Translations under genes and position numbers: made by a program
The notes under the pieces: generated by a model
Seen by the model: only the letters and a program-made list of their open reading frames with translations
Told to the model about the DNA's origin: nothing
Database searches by the model: none
Shown: positions 29,595-37,493 of the stretch, in pieces
How the letters are laid out: each line of letters starts with the position of its first letter
Numbering within the stretch: the first letter of the stretch is position 1
From: Paenibacillus sonchi
GTDB lineage: Bacteria > Bacillota > Bacilli > Paenibacillales > Paenibacillaceae
Length of the DNA stretch: 64,000 bases
NCBI RefSeq assembly: GCF_016772475.1
Contig: NZ_CP068595.1
Coordinates: 6,076,001-6,140,000, forward strand
Direction: 5' to 3'

Positions 29595-29960
29595 TTACGA
29601 AATTTCGTCGTTCTTGAAGGCGACGCCTTCAACCTTGACGTTGACTTCAACGATATGAAGCCCCGTCATGCTCTCCACAGCCTCGCGCACATTCTGCTGA
29701 AGCATCCGGCATACCTCGTGAATCGGAGTTTCGTACAGAACGATGATGCGCAGGTCTACAGCTGCTTCAAGCTGTCCCACTTCAACAGTAACACCTTTTT
29801 GCACGTTTTTGCCGCTGAGACGCTTGGCCCAGCCCTCGGACAAGCCGCCAGACATGGCCGCGATTCCCGGGGTCTCCAAGGCAGCCAATCCGGCAATCTT
29901 CGAGACGACGTCATTAGAGATCCGTATGTTTCCCATTTCCAGTTGAAGTTGTTCCGCCAT
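29595..29960 (-). CDS. Asp23/Gls24 family envelope stress protein
   Basis: A 121-residue Asp23/Gls24-domain protein. Family features are GNIRISNDVVSKIAGLAALE, the GIAAMSGG segment, and the two-fold strand pattern ending in the VNVKVEGV motif. In staphylococci Asp23 coats the inner face of the membrane and responds to alkaline or cell-wall stress; B. subtilis YloU and YqhY are distant relatives. It carries no membrane anchor itself and would need an AmaP-like partner, none of which is seen nearby. AGGGGGG precedes the ATG. Confidence 0.88.
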   Translation of the reverse strand: MAEQLQLEMGNIRISNDVVSKIAGLAALETPGIAAMSGGLSEGWAKRLSGKNVQKGVTVEVGQLEAAVDLRIIVLYETPIHEVCRMLQQNVREAVESMTGLHIVEVNVKVEGVAFKNDEIS

Positions 29961-30113
29961 GCCATAACCCCCCTACACTCATTATCAATTATTGTAATTC
30001 GAAAACAGGCTAAAAAGCAAATGACTTTCTTGCATCCCCGTTTACACACCGGAACAATTTGGGTATATTGATTATGAAATCAACCTACATATAGAGACTG
30101 GAGTGTGCATTAC

Positions 30114-31183
30114 TTGAAAAAATGGATCTCTCCGGCGCTGCTGGTAATAACCTTTATCCTCAGCGCCATCGGACATTATGCAGACTGGGACCACACGCTG
30201 CAATTCGTGCTCTCTGCCATTTCGGTCGTTTTTGTAGCCGGCTTTCTGGGCCGGGCTACAGAAAGTGTAGCCCACTATGCCGGGCAGCGGCTGGGGGCTT
30301 TCTTAATGCCACCTTCGGGAATGCGGCCGAGCTGATCATCGCCTTTTTCCTGGTGAAGGAAGGCCTGTTCGATATGGTCAAGGCCAGCCTCACCGGCTCT
30401 ATCATCGGCAACCTGCTGCTGGTGCTGGGCCTCAGTATTTTTGCCGGGGGCATGAAATTCAAGGTTCAGAACTTCAATGTTACACTGGCCGGACTGAATG
30501 GCTCCTTGATGATCGTGGCTGTCATCGCCCTCTTTGTACCCGCCATGTTCTTCAATACCCATTCCATCACAGAAAAGGATACCGATGTGCTCAGTCTGGT
30601 TGTAGCAGGTCTGCTGATCGCCGCCTACATGGCCTGGCTGATCTTCTCCATGATTACACACAAAAAGTACTTGGCGGACGTGACGGTAGACAATGAGGAA
30701 GAACTGCCGAATGAGCATAAGCCGGCCTGGTCCATGGGTAGATCGGTTATTTATCTGATCCTGGCAACGGTTATGGTCGCTTTTGTCAGCGAATGGCTTG
30801 TCGGCACGCTGGAGACGTTAACGGAGCGTTTTGGCTTCAGCGAGCTGTTTGTCGGTGCCTTCCTGGTGGCGATCATCGGGAATGCCGCGGAGCATAGTGC
30901 CGCCATCATGCTGGCCATGAAGAACAAAATTGGCGCAGCGGTCGAGATCGCCGTCGGCAGCAGTCTGCAGATTGCTTTGTTTGTGGCCCCGGTCCTGATT
31001 TTTGCCAGCTATTTCATGGGCAATACGATGGACATTGTCTTCACCACAATAGAGATTGTCGCAATCGCCGTATCTGTCTTTATTGCCAAATCCATCATTC
31101 AGGACGGTGCAACCAACTGGTATGAAGGCTTGCTGCTGCTGGCCGTGTATATGATCCTCGGAGTTTCTTTCTATCTCGTGTAA
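30114..31183 (+). CDS. CAX-type Ca2+/H+ antiporter, frameshifted
   Basis: Exchanges cytoplasmic Ca2+ (or other cations) for protons. The two CAX repeat motifs are clear: [16 protein letters not shown] in the first half and [17 protein letters not shown] in the second, each in a helix of an eleven-helix fold (about 356 aa corrected). The frame breaks near 30292-30297 where five G are present and six would give [14 protein letters not shown]. The start is a TTG at 30114 ([10 protein letters not shown]) about 10 bases after GGAG; a GTG at 30105 is too close to that site. Together with the SERCA-like pump it gives this window two calcium exporters. Confidence 0.88.
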
Positions 31184-31186
31184 CAC

Positions 31187-31234
31187 AAAAAAGCACATGG
31201 CCGGACCCGCAAAGGTCCCCATGTGCTTTTTTTA
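31187..31234 (+). terminator. Rho-independent terminator between cax and ylaN
   Basis: Arms AAAAAAGCACATG and CATGTGCTTTTTTT around an inner GGACC/GGTCC stem. Ends the antiporter transcript and, read on the minus strand, also suits the convergent ylaN gene. Confidence 0.88.
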
Positions 31235-31250
31235 TAAATGATATTGGTGA

Positions 31251-31556
31251 TTACAGCATCTCGCGCTCTTCAGCCTTCTTGTTGAGCGCATCGTACAGTA
31301 CGGCCAGATTGCGCTCCAGCTCGCTCAGAATCAGCTTACCTGAAACTTCCGGCACCAGTCCTGCTCTGACCGCAAAATCAACTTCTCTGGAGAACCCGTA
31401 CATCTGGGTATCGAGCACTTCCTCATAGAGAGGGCAGTAACGGGTTGCCAGATTCTCCATCTGCACTTCGATGAGCTTCTGAATTTTATCGGCATCTTCT
31501 TGAAGAAGAGTGACTGCTCTAAGATTAAGCTGTTCCTGCAAATCCGATGAAGTCAT
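31251..31556 (-). CDS. ylaN: YlaN family protein (Fur-interacting)
   Basis: A 101-residue protein matching the YlaN family (DUF1507) along its length: [16 protein letters not shown] and [20 protein letters not shown] are nearly identical to the B. subtilis protein. YlaN in Bacillus and Staphylococcus interacts with Fur and eases growth under iron limitation. A GGGGGG ribosome-binding site sits 7 bases before the ATG. In B. subtilis it is adjacent to ftsW; here two genes intervene. Confidence 0.93.
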   Translation of the reverse strand: MTSSDLQEQLNLRAVTLLQEDADKIQKLIEVQMENLATRYCPLYEEVLDTQMYGFSREVDFAVRAGLVPEVSGKLILSELERNLAVLYDALNKKAEEREML

Positions 31557-31668
31557 GCATTATCCCCCCCATGTCCAAAAGTTACAGCTGCTATTGCTAT
31601 TTAGTTTAATATTAGTCGAAATCCGGACCCAATACAAGAATGCTGCTTATAAAGTCTTTTATTTATAG

Positions 31669-31699
31669 AAAAAACGCCCTGCCGCAAAGGCAGGACGTC
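31669..31699 (-). terminator. Rho-independent terminator of the HPr-like gene
   Basis: Arms ACGCCCTGCC and GGCAGGACGT with a 5-base loop, followed on the minus strand by TTTTTT. It lies 17 bases after the stop of the 31716-31961 gene. Confidence 0.85.
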
Positions 31700-31715
31700 C
31701 TACGGAACCATTCGC

Positions 31716-31961
31716 TTATTCCGCTACCACCGTAAATTTCAAACCATGCTTGGCAAAAACCTCGCTCATTGCCTTCTTGGCTTCCTCAGCATCCGTACCA
31801 TGAACATGGAGCTCATAGCTTTGGCTGGAGACAAGCGTAGTGAACAGACCGAGAATACTCTTAACATCAATGTACTTGTTGTCTGCCTGAAGAACGATCG
31901 ATGAGTTGAACTTGCTTGCCGTTTGGGCAATATCCACGATTGCCGCATTGTTACTGGACAT
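31716..31961 (-). CDS. HPr-like protein lacking the phosphorylatable histidine
   Basis: An 81-residue protein that aligns to HPr from the active-site loop onwards: QTASKF matches HPr QTASKY, DVKSILGL matches the NLKSIMGV regulatory serine site (Ser35 here), and the last helix is TDAEEAKKAMSEVF. However the position of the phosphoryl-accepting His15 is Asn and that of Arg17 is Ala, and the first beta strand is absent. GGAGGG lies 6 bases before the ATG, so this start seems real. It cannot be a normal PTS phosphocarrier; a Crh-like signalling role through the serine, or an unrelated structural role, is possible. Confidence 0.8.
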   Translation of the reverse strand: MSSNNAAIVDIAQTASKFNSSIVLQADNKYIDVKSILGLFTTLVSSQSYELHVHGTDAEEAKKAMSEVFAKHGLKFTVVAE

Positions 31962-32087
31962 AGGAATCCCTCCGCAACTTGATTATGAAGCTTAAGTCTT
32001 TTGTAACCAATTCCATGATACATTGAATCCGCTTACTCGCGCAAGGCATTTTCCTGAAACAAGAGAAACGTCTGCTGTGATTACAAT

Positions 32088-33203
32088 TTATTTCAGATTC
32101 TCGGGATTCAGACCTTCCAGTTCCGGAAGAACAAAGATCCCGTCCTTGCGGATCAGCACATCGTCAAAATAGATTTCGCCGCCGCCGTATTCAGGCCGCT
32201 GAATTAAAACGAGATCCCAGTGAATGGAGGAACGGTTCCCGTTGTCCGTTACATCATATGCCTGGCCCGGTGTGAAGTGCAGGCTGCCGGCGATTTTCTC
32301 ATCGAACAGAATATCTTTCATAGGGTGCAGGATGTAAGGGTTGAAACCAATGGCAAACTCGCCAATATGGCGGGCACCCTCATCGGAATCGAGAATTTCG
32401 TTCAGCCGCACAGGGTCGTTGCTGGTAGCTTCAACAATCTTTCCGTTTTCGAATTTAAATTTTACATTTTCAAACGTCACACCGTTATAGATCGTTGCTG
32501 CATTGTAGCTGATCGTTCCATTGACGGAATCGCGGACAGGGGCACTATAGACCTCACCGTCAGGGATATTCCGGTGTCCGGAACATTTCTCCGCACCAAT
32601 TCCCTTAATCGAAAAAGCAAGCTCCGTCCCCGGACCGGATATGCGGACCTTATCCGTTCTGCGCATCAGCTCGGCCAGGGCATCCTGGGCTCTGTCCATT
32701 TTGGCATAATCCAGATTGCAGACCTCGAAATAAAAGTCCTCAAACGCTTCGGTGGTCGTATTGGCCAGCTGTGCCATACTGGCATTAGGGTAACGCAGCA
32801 CTACCCACTTCGTGTGTTTGACGCGTTGTTCGCTATGTACCGGATGGGAATACAGGGAGTTGTAGAGCTTCATATTTTCTTCCGGAACGTCCGAAAGATC
32901 ATTCACATTCTCGCCGGCACGGATACCGATATAGCAATCCATCTGCTTCATACGGTTCAAATCAATTTCCGCCCAGGCCTCCAGACCTTCCCGGGTAGCA
33001 TATTGAAGCATGCTGCGCAGAACGGTACGGTCGGTAAGCTGCACAAATGCATGGCCGCCCGCTTTGCCCACTTCCTCCACGACAGCTTTGATTAAATCTC
33101 TTTCGCTGCCAATCATTTCGACGAGCACATTCTCGCCCGGCTGCACGTTTACGGAGTAGCCTACAAGATTTTCCGCAAGCTTTTGAATCCTCGGATCCTT
33201 CAT
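32088..33203 (-). CDS. M29 family aminopeptidase (AmpS/PepS/AmpII-like)
   Basis: A 371-residue metallo-aminopeptidase of peptidase family M29. The N-terminus MKDPRIQKLAENLVGYSVNVQPGE is typical; the metal-binding core is represented by IPDGEVYSAPV, the GARHIGEFAIGFNP segment (E and H ligands), and SIHWDLV near the C-terminus. These enzymes remove N-terminal residues from short peptides in the cytoplasm. The ATG at 33203 is preceded by GGAAGAGAG; a 24-codon upstream extension has no similarity. Apparently monocistronic. Confidence 0.93.
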   Translation of the reverse strand: MKDPRIQKLAENLVGYSVNVQPGENVLVEMIGSERDLIKAVVEEVGKAGGHAFVQLTDRTVLRSMLQYATREGLEAWAEIDLNRMKQMDCYIGIRAGENVNDLSDVPEENMKLYNSLYSHPVHSEQRVKHTKWVVLRYPNASMAQLANTTTEAFEDFYFEVCNLDYAKMDRAQDALAELMRRTDKVRISGPGTELAFSIKGIGAEKCSGHRNIPDGEVYSAPVRDSVNGTISYNAATIYNGVTFENVKFKFENGKIVEATSNDPVRLNEILDSDEGARHIGEFAIGFNPYILHPMKDILFDEKIAGSLHFTPGQAYDVTDNGNRSSIHWDLVLIQRPEYGGGEIYFDDVLIRKDGIFVLPELEGLNPENLK

Positions 33204-33295
33204 CTTTCTCTCTTCCTTCCTCATGCAAATAATAGACATACCGTTATATTGTAGCACGCCAGCAGTGGAGCGCAAGGCATTGGGGATGCTGAAAC

Positions 33296-34162
33296 TCAGC
33301 GGTAACCGTAAAAATTGACCTCTGTTAAATAAATTTCCTCTGCGCCGCCTCCGGTTGTCCCCTGATTTGCGGGATCGTTCACCCGGCGGGTACAGGTCAG
33401 ACGTTTCGGCAGGTTCCGCTTCGTATCCACCTGTAAGTAGTATACAGTCCGGACCGATACTTCCTTAAGCTTCTGCTGAAGCTCATTATTCTTCTTCTCC
33501 CACAGCAGTTGCAAGGCCTCTTCTTCCTTGCCCGTTTCCTTCTGTTCAGAGCCGGATGTATCCGGACGGATGGCCTTCATCTGCCCCTCAAGCTCAGCGG
33601 CCAGCTGCCTGCCCGCCTCCGGTTCACTCAGCTCAATCCGCAGCACCCTGGTCCCTCTCGCCGCACCCGCTTCCTCGGAAACCTCAATTTCAAGGTTCTC
33701 CAGCTCTTCGAGCTGGCGGAGCGGATTCAGCGCAGGCAGCGGGTTATCCGGCGAGGCGGTGCTGTCTTCCTGCAGCAGCGTCCACTGGCCGTTTTTTTTC
33801 TCTAACCGGGTATAATAGGCCGCAGCCGCTGCCGAGCTTGATTTCAGCTTGTTTTCTCCTGCCCCTGCCGCTGTTTGCGGTGTGCCGCCATCCGGCAAAA
33901 ACGTATGCAGACTTACCTTGTTATGGTCTGAAACCGTTCCTCCATAGAAGAGTGAGGCTTCCGGGGCCGGATTGCCGTCAAGGAGCAGGGAAGATGCCCC
34001 CTCAAAGGACACCCCATCGCTCCCCGCCATCCCGGCCAGAACCAGATGGAGCACCTCTGCAGCAGGTTTATCATGGATGCGGGTACAGCCGGCACTAAGA
34101 ATAGGACCCAGCAGCAGGGCTGCGCTCAGGATCATCATCCGGCGGATTTTAATTGTTCTCAT
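33296..34162 (-). CDS. Predicted lipoprotein, unknown function
   Basis: A 288-residue protein with a signal peptide ending in the lipobox LSAGC (Cys26), so it is expected on the outer face of the membrane. The rest has no recognised domain; it alternates Ala/Glu-rich helices with low-complexity stretches and ends in a strand-rich segment (YYLQVDTKRNLPKRLTCTRR). That last part resembles the way MucB/LolA-like proteins read out, but I would not assign it. AAAGG precedes the ATG. Upstream is the GAF-GGDEF gene on the same strand. Confidence 0.72.
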   Translation of the reverse strand: MRTIKIRRMMILSAALLLGPILSAGCTRIHDKPAAEVLHLVLAGMAGSDGVSFEGASSLLLDGNPAPEASLFYGGTVSDHNKVSLHTFLPDGGTPQTAAGAGENKLKSSSAAAAAYYTRLEKKNGQWTLLQEDSTASPDNPLPALNPLRQLEELENLEIEVSEEAGAARGTRVLRIELSEPEAGRQLAAELEGQMKAIRPDTSGSEQKETGKEEEALQLLWEKKNNELQQKLKEVSVRTVYYLQVDTKRNLPKRLTCTRRVNDPANQGTTGGGAEEIYLTEVNFYGYR

Positions 34163-34228
34163 GAACTCAAGCCTTTCCGGTCTAGGATATGAATATTTCT
34201 ATAGAGTTTCCCGCCGCCCGGGGCTTAT

Positions 34229-34268
34229 GCAAAAAAAGAATCCCCATGGCTTGCGCTTAAGGATTCTT
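34229..34268 (-). terminator. Terminator overlapping the stop of the GGDEF gene
   Basis: Inverted repeat AAAGAATCC ... GGATTCTTT with an inner short stem, followed by a T tract on the minus strand (TTTTTTT). The distal arm is the last codons of the diguanylate cyclase gene. Confidence 0.7.
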
Positions 34269-36254
34269 TGTACTGGTCTCCGCTATTTTGGTATCGAGCA
34301 CGACCTGGTTCCTGCCGTTGTTCTTCGCTTCGTAGAGGGCCATATCCGCCCGGTAGAAGAGCGATTCCACGCTTACCTTATCATCTGTCCAGCTCCACTC
34401 CGCAATGCCGCAGGAGACGGTTACACGCGGATCTGTTTCGCTCATTACCCGCTTGCGAATCCGTTCTGCTACAAATACCGCCTGCTGCACGCCAAGCTGC
34501 GGCAAATACACCGCCAGCTCCTCCCCGCCCCACCTCGCGGCGATATCCCCCTGACGGATGGAAGACTTGACGATTTCGCTGACCTGTCTCAGAATTTTGT
34601 CGCCTTTCTGGTGACCATAGGTGTCATTCACCATCTTGAACTGATCGATGTCCACGACAATCAAAGAACCGCAGAATTCGGTAATCTGCTTATCCTTGAT
34701 GACCTCGTCCAGATAATGCCTCGCATATAAGCCGGTCAGACTGTCACGGTTGGCCAAACGCCGCACCTCGGCATGCAGGCGCGCATTGCCCACAGCAAGC
34801 CCGATATGGCCTGCCATGGCCTGGAGCAGTCTATAACTGTCATAAGAGAAGAAATGCGGTTCCCGGTGTGTGAGCATAATCGCCCCACGAACCTCGCCTC
34901 CTACATTAAGCGGAGTAGCAATCACTGAATTCGAACCCGTAGCATTCATCAGCCGTGAATAGCTTCCGTCCGACTTCCGGTAATCCGACAGAATAAGGGC
35001 CTCGCCTGTGGTGTATACCCGGCCGCCAAGCCCTTCGCCGATTTCCAGAATCTCACCCTGCAGGGGATGATAGTTGCAGGCGATCGCCTCCAGCCCGCCC
35101 TTGTCCTCATTCATATGTAAAATACAGCAGTAATCGGCATCAAACATTTCCAGAAGCTCTTCAAAAGCGAACTGAAAAATATCGCCAAGGCGCAGGCTCT
35201 GATTCAGCCGCTGGGTAAGCTCATTGCTCATGCGCAGTTCCCGGATCAGCTGATTGGACCGCTCATACAGCTTGGCATTCTCAAAAGCCGTACCTGCCGT
35301 ATCAGCCACCATGGAGAGGAAACGCAGATCCACCTCCGGAAAAGCCGGCTTGTCCATCACCATATGGAATACGCCATACACCCCCTGCTTGCCGCCGAGG
35401 GGAAGGCCAATTTCTACCGAATGGTTGTCCTCACGTCCGGCATACAGGGATACGCGTCCGTCCTTGAACGCTCTTGCGCATACATCATCGTCCCCCCAGT
35501 GAAGCGGGAGCGGCTTGACCAGCGGATTCGCGCTGCGGTGGTCCTGCGACATGAAAAGCTCAAGCCTGGCTCCCGGATACATGGCCGAAATACTGTCGAT
35601 CACCTCGGTCAGCACAGCATCCACATCAATGTTGTCATGCATCCGCTGTACGATCTGGAACAGCAGCGAACGCCGGCTGCTCTCACGCTCCGCATGCAGA
35701 TGCAATCCAGCCAGATCAGACATAAACATATGCTCAAATCTGCGGTAAAAGCAAGCCTGAAAATGCAAGGACATCGCTTCCGCTATATACAATCCGCCTT
35801 GTTCAAATTGCTCATGCGGCATAACGCAGCCAAGGAGCGCAAAAATTTCCCTCTGGCTGCGTGTAAATACGGGAATGATTACGAAAGACATTGTATGTCC
35901 AGCGGCGTGCTCATGGATCGTATAAGGCTTCGCGAATTGCAGGGAGTCAGCCGCAGCGGCCTCCAACTGTCTCCTCCATTGATCCTCATTTCCTCTATTA
36001 TCAATAATATCAATGTGTTTTCCCTCAAAATTAAGCACACACCAGTCCCAGGCCTTGGCGAATTCCGGTCCGCTCTGCCCCCGCCACTCCCGGAAACTTT
36101 CCGCAATCAGGTTGGCTGCATGGGGAAAGTCGTATGATACAATATCCGTCTCCCTAAGCCATGCGGCGGGATCTTCAATATCTCCGCGTGATTGCATGGT
36201 GTCCTGTAACAGCACACGATTATCTTTGCGTCCGCATGCTTCCTGCTCTGACAT
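34257..36254 (-). CDS. GAF-GGDEF diguanylate cyclase (DgcP/YtrP-like)
   Basis: A 665-residue soluble protein. An N-terminal region of about 180 residues is followed by two GAF-like sensor domains (about 200-330 and 340-490) and a C-terminal GGDEF domain with VDIDQFKMVNDTYGHQKGD and the active motif GGEEL near residue 576. It is predicted to make c-di-GMP; the GGEEL form of the signature is an accepted active variant. A divergent position next to rpsD resembles ytrP (dgcP) of B. subtilis, supporting orthology. AAGGGGATCC precedes the ATG. A hairpin overlapping its stop (34231-34268, AAAGAATCC/GGATTCTTT) probably terminates it. Confidence 0.88.
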   Translation of the reverse strand: MSEQEACGRKDNRVLLQDTMQSRGDIEDPAAWLRETDIVSYDFPHAANLIAESFREWRGQSGPEFAKAWDWCVLNFEGKHIDIIDNRGNEDQWRRQLEAAAADSLQFAKPYTIHEHAAGHTMSFVIIPVFTRSQREIFALLGCVMPHEQFEQGGLYIAEAMSLHFQACFYRRFEHMFMSDLAGLHLHAERESSRRSLLFQIVQRMHDNIDVDAVLTEVIDSISAMYPGARLELFMSQDHRSANPLVKPLPLHWGDDDVCARAFKDGRVSLYAGREDNHSVEIGLPLGGKQGVYGVFHMVMDKPAFPEVDLRFLSMVADTAGTAFENAKLYERSNQLIRELRMSNELTQRLNQSLRLGDIFQFAFEELLEMFDADYCCILHMNEDKGGLEAIACNYHPLQGEILEIGEGLGGRVYTTGEALILSDYRKSDGSYSRLMNATGSNSVIATPLNVGGEVRGAIMLTHREPHFFSYDSYRLLQAMAGHIGLAVGNARLHAEVRRLANRDSLTGLYARHYLDEVIKDKQITEFCGSLIVVDIDQFKMVNDTYGHQKGDKILRQVSEIVKSSIRQGDIAARWGGEELAVYLPQLGVQQAVFVAERIRKRVMSETDPRVTVSCGIAEWSWTDDKVSVESLFYRADMALYEAKNNGRNQVVLDTKIAETSTKNP

Positions 36255-36329
36255 AAAAAGGATCCCCTTTACATCTCACACTGGAAGAAATGGTTTTACC
36301 GCCCTCAATAAGATAAAATAGGCGGTTCC

Positions 36330-36389
36330 GTTTCAGCGAGAATGAGAAGGATAATTTAACGATTTATACCTATAAATTCTTTTATACTA
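36330..36389. repeat. Dispersed intergenic repeat, copy C
   Basis: Reads GTTTCAGCGAGAATGAGAAG, GATAATTTA, then TATAAATTCTTTTATACTA. This matches copy B (16024-16082) closely. It lies in the 500-base gap between the divergent GGDEF gene and rpsD, upstream of the rpsD promoter. A GC-rich inverted repeat (ACCGCC ... GGCGGT, 36296-36326) precedes it, as in copy B. Confidence 0.65.
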
Positions 36390-36532
36390 GAAATTTCTTT
36401 CCGATAACATCTAATTAACTATATTTTACTCCCTTTCTTTGGGTATTGCATTATATTTTCCTCAAAACCGGGATTTTTTTTAGGACCAAAGAACTAACGA
36501 CAAAGATAGACAAAATCTCTTTAAAGATGCTC

Positions 36533-36560
36533 TTGACTTTAACTGTTGTTTTCATATAAT
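36533..36560 (+). promoter_or_regulatory. rpsD promoter
   Basis: TTGACT at 36533-36538 and a perfect TATAAT at 36555-36560, 16 bases apart. This is the best sigma A promoter in the window and fits a highly expressed ribosomal gene. Confidence 0.85.
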
Positions 36561-36566
36561 ATTTAT

Positions 36567-36754
36567 TGTTGAACAAGACTGTAACAGGTCTTTATTGGGC
36601 GTAACGTTGTGTCACCCTCACGCATCTCGTTACTGCCAGGGCAGCGGCTGAACTTCCCCGGCAGTGTGAAACCATCTAACGCTTTCACGGATACGATTTG
36701 CGGCGCAAATAGGCCCTACCATGAAATTTCAATTATAAAGGAGTCTACTATAAC
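36567..36754 (+). promoter_or_regulatory. rpsD mRNA leader, candidate S4 autoregulatory element
   Basis: About 188 untranslated bases between the promoter and rpsD. Paired segments include ACTGCC...GGCAGT (36632-36672), GTGAAA...TTTCAC (36665-36689) and TTGCGGCGCAA. There is no T-box consensus. B. subtilis rpsD is repressed by its own product through its leader; the length and position here are consistent with that, but I did not match a defined motif. Confidence 0.5.
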
Positions 36755-37354
36755 ATGGCACGTTACACCGGACCTAAATTCAAACTCAGCCGCCGTCTGG
36801 GCATCTCCCTTAGCGGTACAGGCAAAGACCTGAAACGCCCGTTCCCTCCGGGACAGCACGGCGCTAACCAACGCAGAAAAGTAAGTAACTACGGAATGCA
36901 GCTTTTGGAAAAACAAAAACTGCGCCACATGTACGGCTTGGGTGAAAAGCAGTTCAGAACTCTTTTCTCCAAAGCACAAAAGCTCCAGGGTATTGCGGGC
37001 GAAAACTTCATGTTCCTGCTCGAAAGCCGCCTGGACAACCTGGTATACCGTCTTGGTTTCGCCAACTCCCGCGCTGGTGCGCGTCAGCTGGTATCCCACG
37101 GACACGTTACCGTTAACGGCAAAAAAGTCGACATCGCTTCTTACCGCGTAAGCGTGGGCGACGTAATCGGACTTCGCGAAAGAAGCCGCGCTATGGCTTC
37201 CATCAAAGAAGCTCTGGAAAACCGCTCCCACCTTCCAGGTTACCTGGAATATGCTGACGGCTCTTTCGAAGGCAAATACATTCGTTTGCCGGAACGCGCC
37301 GAGCTGTCCCAGGATATCGATGAAAAGCAAATCGTCGAGTTCTACAACCGTTAA
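36755..37354 (+). CDS. rpsD: 30S ribosomal protein S4
   Basis: A 199-residue S4 protein. It begins [19 protein letters not shown] and has the S4 RNA-binding domain ([20 protein letters not shown] and [17 protein letters not shown]). It is the form without the N-terminal zinc-binding cysteines. S4 binds 16S rRNA early in assembly and, in Firmicutes, represses its own mRNA. AAAGGAG lies before the ATG. Codon choice is more biased than that of neighbours, as expected for a ribosomal protein. It is monocistronic, with its own promoter and terminator. Confidence 0.98.
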   Translation: MARYTGPKFKLSRRLGISLSGTGKDLKRPFPPGQHGANQRRKVSNYGMQLLEKQKLRHMYGLGEKQFRTLFSKAQKLQGIAGENFMFLLESRLDNLVYRLGFANSRAGARQLVSHGHVTVNGKKVDIASYRVSVGDVIGLRERSRAMASIKEALENRSHLPGYLEYADGSFEGKYIRLPERAELSQDIDEKQIVEFYNR

Positions 37355-37380
37355 TATTTCGCTGCACAGCGAAAACGTTC

Positions 37381-37411
37381 AAAGCCTCCAGAGAAATCTG
37401 GGGGCTTTTTT
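37381..37411 (+). terminator. Rho-independent terminator of rpsD
   Basis: AAAGCCTCCAGA and TCTGGGGGCTTTTTT form a stem with a short AAA loop region followed by six T, 27 bases after the rpsD stop. Confidence 0.9.
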
Positions 37412-37493
37412 CATGGATATTGCTGAGGCTGAGGCGCATTCAAAACCGCCAAATTGTGCTATAATAGTTCCGTTAAAAGGAGGATTAACGTCG

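Noticed and set aside
36567..36754. T-box leader upstream of rpsD
   Set aside because: The GGGTGGNACCGCG T-box core is missing and rpsD is not an aminoacyl-tRNA or amino-acid gene.
37251..37493. N-terminal extension of PBP1 into the rpsD gene
   Set aside because: It would cross the rpsD terminator; the strong AGGAGG is at the 37494 start and the membrane-anchor topology fits there.
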